This document shows positions 57,985 through 64,000 of a stretch of DNA of 64,000 nucleotides, one piece after another. Origin of the DNA: Bradyrhizobium japonicum USDA 6. GTDB taxonomy: Bacteria; Pseudomonadota; Alphaproteobacteria; Rhizobiales; Xanthobacteraceae. The stretch is from positions 2,830,001 through 2,894,000 of the forward strand of contig NC_017249.1 in NCBI RefSeq assembly GCF_000284375.1. Reading direction: 5' to 3'. Under the pieces are notes generated by a model, which was not told the DNA's origin, did no database searches, and saw nothing but the letters and a program-made list of their open reading frames with translations. Numbering within the stretch: position 1 is the stretch's first letter; every line of letters starts with the position of its first letter. The translations under genes and the position numbers were made by a program.

Positions 57985-59784
57985 ATGACCGCTCTGTCAA
58001 AAAAGCACGCGGCGATACGCGTGGTGCTGCCCTTCGTATTCCGGCACTGGCTGAAGCAGCCCGGACGCGGCCTGGTCGTGGCCGGCGGCCTGCTGGGCGC
58101 AACCATCGCCGACCTGTTCATGCCGGTATTCTCCGGACATCTGGTCGATGCGCTGACGCGCGGCGCGTCCGATCCCGACGCGCGCCGCGCGGCGCTGGTT
58201 GCGTTCGGCGCCATCGTCGCGCTCGGTGCGGCGTCCGTGGTGCTGAGGCTGATCGGTCTCCAGGCGATCGTCCCGTTCACGCTCAAGATCATGTCGGATG
58301 TCGCCCAGGAGGCCTTCACGCGCGTCCAGCGCTTCTCGACCGACTGGCACGCCAACTCCTTTGCCGGCTCCACGGTGCGCAAGATCACCCGCGGCATGTG
58401 GGCGCTCGACCTGCTCAACGACACCATCCTGATGGCGTTGGCGCCGTCTCTGCTGGTGTTGATCGGCTCCATGGTCCTGATCGGCCTGCACTGGGCGTCG
58501 CTCGGTGCGGTGATTGCCGTGGGAGCGCTTTTCTACGTCGCCATCACCGTGCTGTTCTCGACGCGCTACATCGCGCCGGCCGCGCGCGTCTCCAACGCCT
58601 GGGACACCAAGGTCGGCGGCACGCTGGCGGACGCGCTGACCTGCAACGCCGTGGTGAAATCCTTCGGCGCCGAAACGCGCGAGGATACGCGGCTCGGCCG
58701 CGTCATCAATCGCTGGCGCGTGCGCGTGCGGCGGACCTGGTTTCGCTACAACTACACGGCCATGGCGCAGCTCTCGCTGCTGCTATGCCTGCGTGCGTCC
58801 GTGATCGGCGGCTCGGTGCTGCTGTGGATGTCCGGGCACGCCTCGCCCGGCGACGTCACCTATGTGCTGACGAGCTACTACGTCATCCACGCCTATCTGC
58901 GTGACGTCGGCATGCACATCAACAACCTCCAGCGCTCGGTCAACGACATGGATGAATTGGTGGCGATCCATGGCGAGCCGATCGGGATCGCCGATGCGGC
59001 CAGTGCGCGACCGATCGCGATCGAGGCCGGCGAGATCGTGTTCGACGACGTCACGTTCCACTATGGCGGCCACCGCGCGCCACTGTATGACGGACTGTCG
59101 ATCACGATCCGCGCCGGCGAGCGCGTCGGCCTGGTCGGCCGCTCCGGCTCCGGCAAGACGACCTTCGTCAAGCTGGTGCAGCGGCTCTACGACGTCTCCG
59201 GTGGTCGCGTGCTGATCGACGGGCAGGACATCGCGCTCGCTACGCAGCAATCACTGCGCAGCCAGATCGCGATCGTGCAGCAGGAGCCGATCCTGTTCCA
59301 CCGCACGCTTGCGGAGAACATCGCCTATGGCCGCCCCGGTGCCAGCCCGGAGGCGATCGAGCACGCGGCGCGGCTTGCGAATGCGCACGACTTCATCCTG
59401 CGCCTGCCGAAGGGCTACGGCACGCTGGTTGGCGAGCGCGGCGTGAAGCTGTCGGGCGGCGAGCGGCAGCGCGTGGCGCTGGCGCGCGCCTTCCTGGCGG
59501 ACGCGCCGGTGCTGATCCTGGACGAGGCGACGTCAAGCCTCGATTCGGAATCGGAGGCGCTGATCCAGCAGGCGATGGAGCGGCTGATGAAGGGCCGCAC
59601 CTCGATCGTGATCGCGCACCGGCTGTCGACGGTGCGCAGCCTCGATCGGATCCTTGTGTTCGACCGCGGAGAGATCGTCGAGCAAGGTACCCATGCCATG
59701 CTCGCGGGCAAGCCAGGGGGCATCTATCGCGGTCTGTTCGAGCGCCAGGTGGTGGAGCTCGGGCGCATCGCGGCGGCGGAATGA
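57985..59784 (+). CDS. ABC exporter, fused permease and ATPase
   Basis: A 599-residue half-transporter. The N-terminal six-helix domain starts KQPGRGLVVAGGLLGATIADLFMPVFSGHLVDAL; the C-terminal ATPase (about residue 345 on) has Walker A GRSGSGKTT, Q-loop VQQEPILFHRTLAENIAYG, signature LSGGERQRVALARA, Walker B VLILDEATSSLDSES and the H-loop in IAHRLSTVRSLD. It acts as a dimer exporting lipids, peptides or drugs; the substrate cannot be read. It is preceded by a small ORF with a promoter and followed by the MATE gene, 57 bp on, so three efflux systems follow one another here. Confidence 0.95.
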   Translation: MTALSKKHAAIRVVLPFVFRHWLKQPGRGLVVAGGLLGATIADLFMPVFSGHLVDALTRGASDPDARRAALVAFGAIVALGAASVVLRLIGLQAIVPFTLKIMSDVAQEAFTRVQRFSTDWHANSFAGSTVRKITRGMWALDLLNDTILMALAPSLLVLIGSMVLIGLHWASLGAVIAVGALFYVAITVLFSTRYIAPAARVSNAWDTKVGGTLADALTCNAVVKSFGAETREDTRLGRVINRWRVRVRRTWFRYNYTAMAQLSLLLCLRASVIGGSVLLWMSGHASPGDVTYVLTSYYVIHAYLRDVGMHINNLQRSVNDMDELVAIHGEPIGIADAASARPIAIEAGEIVFDDVTFHYGGHRAPLYDGLSITIRAGERVGLVGRSGSGKTTFVKLVQRLYDVSGGRVLIDGQDIALATQQSLRSQIAIVQQEPILFHRTLAENIAYGRPGASPEAIEHAARLANAHDFILRLPKGYGTLVGERGVKLSGGERQRVALARAFLADAPVLILDEATSSLDSESEALIQQAMERLMKGRTSIVIAHRLSTVRSLDRILVFDRGEIVEQGTHAMLAGKPGGIYRGLFERQVVELGRIAAAE

Positions 59785-59841
59785 GAGGCGCGCGGCAGCG
59801 GGACGCAAGTCCCGCGGTCACGCCTTTAAGGATGGAATGAG

Positions 59842-61248
59842 ATGAAGGACCTGACGCGCGGCTCCATCGTGAGCCACATCCTGAGCATGGCACCTCCGAT
59901 CGTGGTCGGCATGATCACGATCATGATCTGTCAGCTCGTCGATCTGTATTTCGTCTCGGGTCTGGGCGAGGCGGCGATCGCCGGCGTCGCGGCGGCCGGC
60001 AATGCGGGCTTTCTGGTCAATGCGCTGATGCAGGTGCTCGGCGTCGGCACGGTGGCGCTGATGGCGCACGCCGTGGGGCGGAAGGACCGCAGCGACGCCA
60101 ATCTGGTCTTCAACCAGTCGGTCGTCCTGTCGGTGCTGTTCGGGATCCTGACATTGGTCGCGGGCTTCGCGCTGTCGCGCCCCTACATGCGCGCGGTTGC
60201 AGCCGACGAAGCTACGGTCGAAGCCGGTACCGTTTATCTGCTCTGGTTCATGCCGGCGCTGGCGCTGCAATTCGCCACGCAAGTGATGGCGTCCGCATTG
60301 CGGGCGACCGGCATCGTGCGACCGAGCATGGTGGTGCAGGCGCTTGCCGTGGTCATCAACATTGCGCTGGCGCCGGTCCTGATCACGGGCTGGGGCACCG
60401 GACATGCGCTCGGTGTCGCCGGTGCCGGCCTCGCCAGCTCGATCGCCGTCTTCGTCGGCGTGCTGATGCTGCTCGGCTATTTCCTCAAGCTGGAGCGCTA
60501 CGTCGCGTTTCACCCCGAGCAATGGCGGCCGCAGCTGCGGCAGTGGAAGAGAATCCTCAATGTCGGCCTGCCCGCGGGCGGGGAATTTGCGATGATCTTC
60601 ATCATCATGGGCGTGGGCTATTACGTGCTGAGCGTTTTTGGCCCGGCGGCGCAGGCGGGGTTTGGCATCGGGACGCGTCTCCTCGGGCTGATCCAGATGC
60701 CGGCGCTCGCCATCGCCCTCGCTGCAGGGCCCATCGCCGGCCAGAATTTCGGCGCCGGCAATGGCGCACGCGTGCGGGAGACCTTTGTCAAGGCGTCGCT
60801 TATCGCGACCGCCGTGATGATTGTCTTCATGATCCTCGCGCAGTTCGCGCCCGGTCTGTTGCTTGCCGGCTTCTCCAGGGATCAGGAGACGATGGCGGTT
60901 GCGTCGCTGTTTCTGCGCCTCGTCTCGCTCAACATGGTGGCGCAGGGGCTGATCTTTACCTGCTCCAGCATGTTTCAGGGGCTTGGCAACACCAAGCCGG
61001 TGTTGTGGACGTCGGCGACGCGGGTCCTCACCTATTCCCTGCCGTCGATCTGGCTCTCGACGTGGCCGGGCTTCCGGATGGAGCATGTCTGGTATTTGTC
61101 GATCGCGACGACCCCGCTACAGGCCGCCCTGAGCGTGTGGCTGTTGCTCCGGGAGTTCAGAAAGCGCCTTGCGTTGCCGGCACAGGAGAAGGTCGCGAAG
61201 CCGGCAAATCCCGAGCCGGTTGTACCTCCCATGCGCGAGCCCGCGTAG
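59842..61248 (+). CDS. MATE-family efflux transporter
   Basis: A 468-residue inner-membrane antiporter of the MATE (MatE/NorM-like) family with twelve membrane segments. Landmarks: LTRGSIVSHILSMAPPIVVGMITIMICQLVDLYFVSGLGEAAIAGVAAAGN at the start, VMASALRATGIVRPSMVVQALAVVINIALAPVLI in the first half, and GLPAGGEFAMIFIIMGVGYYVLSVFGPAAQAGFGIGTRLLGLIQMPALAIALAAGPIAGQNFGAGN in the second. It exports cationic drugs or metabolites using Na+ or H+. A perfect hairpin follows the stop. It comes directly after the ABC exporter, so one transcript is likely. Confidence 0.95.
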   Translation: MKDLTRGSIVSHILSMAPPIVVGMITIMICQLVDLYFVSGLGEAAIAGVAAAGNAGFLVNALMQVLGVGTVALMAHAVGRKDRSDANLVFNQSVVLSVLFGILTLVAGFALSRPYMRAVAADEATVEAGTVYLLWFMPALALQFATQVMASALRATGIVRPSMVVQALAVVINIALAPVLITGWGTGHALGVAGAGLASSIAVFVGVLMLLGYFLKLERYVAFHPEQWRPQLRQWKRILNVGLPAGGEFAMIFIIMGVGYYVLSVFGPAAQAGFGIGTRLLGLIQMPALAIALAAGPIAGQNFGAGNGARVRETFVKASLIATAVMIVFMILAQFAPGLLLAGFSRDQETMAVASLFLRLVSLNMVAQGLIFTCSSMFQGLGNTKPVLWTSATRVLTYSLPSIWLSTWPGFRMEHVWYLSIATTPLQAALSVWLLLREFRKRLALPAQEKVAKPANPEPVVPPMREPA

Positions 61249-61274
61249 CAGATCGAACGGACGCGCGCTTGTCG

Positions 61275-61315
61275 CCCACCCACGGCTCCGGCTAGTTTGC
61301 CGCGCCGTGGGTGGG
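61275..61315 (+). terminator. hairpin between MATE and O-antigen-ligase genes
   Basis: Arms CCCACCCACGGC (61275-61286) and GCCGTGGGTGGG (61304-61315) with a 17-nt loop. No U-tract. It starts 26 bp after the MATE stop and ends 23 bp before the next ATG, so it could end or separate the messages. Confidence 0.5.
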
Positions 61316-61338
61316 CCGCGAATCTGCAAGGGACGGGA

Positions 61339-62619
61339 ATGACCGAGGTGTTGAACGAGCAGGGACGAGCGTCCTGGCTCTCCGCGATCTGGGCGGCGCG
61401 CTACCGTACACCGGCCCGGTTCGTTGCGCTGGTCGCGTTACTGCTGCCCTGGAGCACCACCGGTGTTACTTTTGCGCTCGTGCCCTGGCTGATCGCCTTT
61501 GCTTTCATCGACCTTCGCGAACTCCCGCGCTCGCTGCTGCGCCCGATCTGCCTGCTGCCGATCGCGCTGTTCGTGCTGGCACTCGTCGGCACGCTCTGGT
61601 CAGTTGCGCCCTGGGCCGAGCGGCTGCACGCGCTCGGGCCGCCGGCAAAACTGCTGGTGATCCCGCTGCTGATCTACCAGTTCGAGCGCTGGCCCTACGG
61701 CAAATGGGTTTTTGCGGCGTTCCTGGTCTCCTGCGCGCTGCTCATGCTGTATTCCTTCGCTGTCGCGATCGATCCCGGGCTCTCGCTAAAGCTCTATCTG
61801 TCGCGCGGGCCTCACCAGGTCGAGAGCGGGATTGCCGTGCGCAACTATATCGACCAGAGCCAGGAATTCGCGCTCTGTGCGATCGCGCTGGTGTACCCGA
61901 TCGTGACGCTGGTCCAGCAGGGCCGCGTTCGGATCGCGGCGTTGTTCGCCGTATTGGCGCTCGGCTTCCTCGCCAACATGATGTTCGTCGTGGTCTCGCG
62001 CACGGCGCTGGTGACGCTGCCGGTCCTGCTCGTGGTGTTTGCACTGCTGCATCTGCGCTGGCGGACGGCGCTCGTCGCCGGCGCTGCGACGGCGTTGATC
62101 GCCGTAGCGCTCTGGGCCGTCTCGCCGCATCTGCGCGCGACCGTCGGCAAGTTCCAGAGCGATTACGAAAGGAGCCTGGAGGCCGACAACAATTCGATCA
62201 GCGGCATGGGCTCGCGTCTCGAATACTGGCGGAAGTCCCTTGGGTTCATCGCCGACGCGCCGCTGATCGGGCACGGCACCGGCTCGATCCGCGGTCTGTT
62301 CGCCGGCGTGGCCGCCAACCCGCACGACGACCCGCTGCGCGGCGAGATCGTCAGCAACCCGCACAATCAGACCCTCAGCAATGCCGTGCAGTGGGGCGTC
62401 GTCGGCGTGCTGATCCTCTACGCGCTGTGGATCGCGCACCTCTTGATGTTTCGCGGCGAGGGGCTGGCCTGCTGGATCGGCATGCTGGTCGTGGTGCAGA
62501 ACATGCTGTCCTCACTGCTCAACACGCATCTGTTCGATTTCACCTCGGGCTGGATCTACGTGCTCGGTGTTGGCGTCGCCGGCGGCATGGCGTTCGCCGC
62601 GAGGAGAGCATCGAGCTAG
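61339..62619 (+). CDS. O-antigen ligase-like membrane protein
   Basis: A 426-residue polytopic protein, start MTEVLNEQGRASWLSAIWAA at ATG 61339 after AAGGGACGGG. Ten or more hydrophobic segments are visible. A large periplasmic loop contains the Wzy_C/WaaL-type motif: RLEYWRKSLGFIADAPLIGHGTGSIRGLF and SNPHNQTLSNAVQWGVVGVLIL (the conserved H-N pair). WaaL ligates O-antigen to lipid A-core; relatives polymerise or ligate other glycans. A lipopolysaccharide role is likely but the acceptor is not determined. Its stop overlaps, end to end, the convergent permease gene by 4 bp. Confidence 0.9.
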   Translation: MTEVLNEQGRASWLSAIWAARYRTPARFVALVALLLPWSTTGVTFALVPWLIAFAFIDLRELPRSLLRPICLLPIALFVLALVGTLWSVAPWAERLHALGPPAKLLVIPLLIYQFERWPYGKWVFAAFLVSCALLMLYSFAVAIDPGLSLKLYLSRGPHQVESGIAVRNYIDQSQEFALCAIALVYPIVTLVQQGRVRIAALFAVLALGFLANMMFVVVSRTALVTLPVLLVVFALLHLRWRTALVAGAATALIAVALWAVSPHLRATVGKFQSDYERSLEADNNSISGMGSRLEYWRKSLGFIADAPLIGHGTGSIRGLFAGVAANPHDDPLRGEIVSNPHNQTLSNAVQWGVVGVLILYALWIAHLLMFRGEGLACWIGMLVVVQNMLSSLLNTHLFDFTSGWIYVLGVGVAGGMAFAARRASS

Positions 62620-63359
62620 AGCGCGGCAATACTGTTCCAGACGAGGGTGAGGCCCGACAGGAACAACAGGCCGAGCACGACGTCGCCAAAATGCTTGTCG
62701 TTCAGTGCGTGATAGACGCGGGCGCCGGCCCACGCGCCGATCAGCGTGCCCGGAAAGGCCACCAGCGCGAGCCAGACCACCTTGAATTCGACGAGACCTG
62801 ATGCCGTCTGCAACGCCAGCGCGGTCGCGAGCACGGTGAAATTGAAGAGCTGGAAGATGCCGCGCCGCTCGTGCTTGTTCCAGCCGCGTATATTGGCCCA
62901 GAGGATCGGCAGCGGCCCGGACAATCCGGCGAGGCCGCCGAGAATGCCACCGGCAAAGCCGATCGCGCCGTCGGCAATGCGGCCACCGAACGTCACGGCG
63001 AGGGGCCGCTTGTTGAGATAGAGAGCAGTCGAAAAGATCAGGATCAGCACGCCGACGCTCAGCTTGAACACTTTTGGATCGGCGGAGGCGATCAGCATGG
63101 TTCCGAGCGGCACGCCGATCAGGCCCCCGATCAGGAACGGCCAGACCAGCGACAGGTCGAAACTCTTCCACATCGACGGCAGTGTCGAGGTCTGCGCGAT
63201 CACCGAGCAGATCAGCACCAGGGGCACCGCGAGCGAGGGCGGCAGGACGTAGAGCCAGATGCCGAGCGCCATCAGCGCGGTCCCGAAGCCGGCCAGTCCC
63301 GAGACGAAGCCGCCGGCCAGCGCGCCGAACAGCAGCAGCGCATAAGTGAGCGTTTCCAA
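62616..63359 (-). CDS. TauE/SafE-family permease
   Basis: A 247-residue inner-membrane protein starting with TTG (METLTYALLLFGALAGGFVS) at 63359. Eight or so membrane segments and the family duplications FGALAGGFVSGLAGFGTALMALGIW and DGAIGFAGGILGGLAGLSGPLPILWANIRGW are plain. The family transports sulphite, sulphoacetate or other organosulphonates in some members, but many act on unknown anions. It stands alone, convergent with the O-antigen-ligase-like gene. The start codon is unusual; AAGGACGATC upstream supports it. Confidence 0.9.
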   Translation of the reverse strand: METLTYALLLFGALAGGFVSGLAGFGTALMALGIWLYVLPPSLAVPLVLICSVIAQTSTLPSMWKSFDLSLVWPFLIGGLIGVPLGTMLIASADPKVFKLSVGVLILIFSTALYLNKRPLAVTFGGRIADGAIGFAGGILGGLAGLSGPLPILWANIRGWNKHERRGIFQLFNFTVLATALALQTASGLVEFKVVWLALVAFPGTLIGAWAGARVYHALNDKHFGDVVLGLLFLSGLTLVWNSIAAL

Positions 63360-63590
63360 CAGATCGTCCTTGTCGCAATGGGCGATCCCGAACTGTTGAT
63401 CGCCAACGCCCGCATAGCACGGCTGCGGCCGTGCAGGTCAATTCCAAAACCGCACGCAAGCGTGACCCCCAACCGCGGGCATTCGCCAATGGCAGGCCTA
63501 CATGATGAGCGTACTTCAATCCGGGGGCCTGCCCGACGCCATGATGCGCTCTCATTGGCCTTTCCCCGAACGAGATGACGGAGAACGACC

Positions 63591-63857
63591 ATGACCCGCA
63601 CGAAGATTGCCGTTGCAGCCGCGCTGCTGTCTGCGGCGGCCCTGATCCCGACAATGGCGCAGGCGCAGTTCTCCGAACCCGCGGCCTATCAGGCGGCCCA
63701 TCCCGACCGCGATGTGCTGAACGGCGGCCAGCTCACGCCTGCGGGCAGAGCGGCGCAAGGGCTGCAGGGCGTGCCGAGCGATGCCTTCGCATCGCAGGCC
63801 TATCCGTCATCTGTTGCGCCGGTCGTCCGCCCGCGTCATCGCCGTCGCCACAATTGA
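63591..63857 (+). CDS. small secreted hypothetical protein
   Basis: An 88-residue protein with signal peptide MTRTKIAVAAALLSAAALIP (cut after AQA) and GGAGAACGACC before the ATG. The mature part QFSEPAAYQAAHPDRDVLNGGQLTPAGRAAQGL and a basic tail (RPRHRRRHN) are simple. I recall similar small exported Bradyrhizobium proteins (AAYQAAHPDRDVLNGG-type), but none with a known role. The 231-bp gap 63360-63590 before it has no gene that I can see. Confidence 0.75.
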   Translation: MTRTKIAVAAALLSAAALIPTMAQAQFSEPAAYQAAHPDRDVLNGGQLTPAGRAAQGLQGVPSDAFASQAYPSSVAPVVRPRHRRRHN

Positions 63858-63858
63858 T

Positions 63859-64000
63859 CTAGACGATCTGTCGGGTGTCGGCGGGCCTGTGCAGCGCGCC
63901 GACCAGGATGCGCAGCGCCTCGGTCAATTCGGCCCTGTTGCGCGCTGCGCCGAGCGAGACGCGTGCTGCGTGCGGCGGTGTTCCGTCCACCGTGAAGGCA
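63859..64000 (-). CDS. C-terminal end of MocR/GntR-type PLP aminotransferase-like protein
   Basis: The reverse strand opens at the window edge and stops TAG at 63859-63861. The 46 residues read AFTVDGTPPHAARVSLGAAR, then NRAELTEALRILVGALHRPADTRQIV. The VRVSLGAARNRAELTEALRIL segment is the end usually seen in PLP-dependent aminotransferase-fold regulators of the MocR group. Assignment rests on this short part and is tentative. Convergent with the 63591 gene; stop-to-stop distance is 1 bp. Confidence 0.55.
   Translation of the reverse strand, partial: AFTVDGTPPHAARVSLGAARNRAELTEALRILVGALHRPADTRQIV

Overview
The window is high-GC alphaproteobacterial chromosome that looks like Bradyrhizobium or a close relative in the Nitrobacteraceae. 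Evidence for this: a perfect Irr-type iron box before bacterioferritin, a GGAAC-N17-GTT promoter of the EcfG stress type, a PmtA/Psd phospholipid gene group, and many dispersed long palindromic intergenic repeats of a kind common in Bradyrhizobium genomes. The assignment is inference from gene content. I see no rRNA, tRNA, CRISPR array, transposase or integrase. Gene density is normal, with many short secreted or membrane proteins of unknown role.

Layout. 1-9.6 kb: small proteins, an iron-storage pair (bfd, bfr) with Irr boxes, a cytosolic-looking subtilase with a small companion protein, an alpha/beta hydrolase, a collagen-like protein, a stand-alone Fis-type helix-turn-helix protein, an SDR and a J-domain protein. 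9.6-16.9 kb: secreted small proteins including a tandem paralogue pair, RidA, two GST-fold proteins, a VOC protein, another SDR and a Mug-type DNA glycosylase. 16.9-19.2 kb: an AT-richer patch with three genes unlike the surroundings (a small HTH-like protein, a GIY-YIG-like protein, and a CBS-pair protein ending in a HEPN RNase-like domain). This is the best candidate in the window for an undescribed system. 19.2-24.2 kb: a complete thiamine operon, thiO-thiS-thiG-thiE-thiC, read leftwards from a TPP riboswitch to an intrinsic terminator.

24.2-41.2 kb: a lytic transglycosylase, a histidine kinase/OmpR-type regulator pair, a PRC-barrel protein behind a probable EcfG promoter, a branched-chain amino-acid-type binding protein, a four-gene polyamine-type ABC importer (ATPase, binding protein, two permeases), a DUF4403 protein, a TPR/winged-helix regulator with a beta-propeller protein, a DUF899 protein, a cytochrome c and an L,D-transpeptidase. 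41.4-47 kb: envelope-lipid genes: a GT4 glycosyltransferase, PmtA, a His-rich membrane protein, a membrane-anchored class III PLP enzyme and a divergent long-type phosphatidylserine decarboxylase. Psd makes phosphatidylethanolamine and PmtA methylates it towards phosphatidylcholine, so these two act in series.

47-64 kb: a NUDIX hydrolase, a FecR-domain protein with a long disordered tail, a DUF2147 protein, an extensin-like lipoprotein, a histidine phosphatase, then an efflux block (TetR repressor with palindromic operator, HlyD/EmrA and EmrB-type MFS pump, ABC exporter, MATE pump), an O-antigen-ligase-like protein, a TauE/SafE permease and the end of a MocR-like protein. Two very small ORFs (27 and 24 codons) have good ribosome binding sites; the second also has a recognisable promoter. 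Starts were chosen by Shine-Dalgarno context; several upstream TTG/GTG extensions were rejected.
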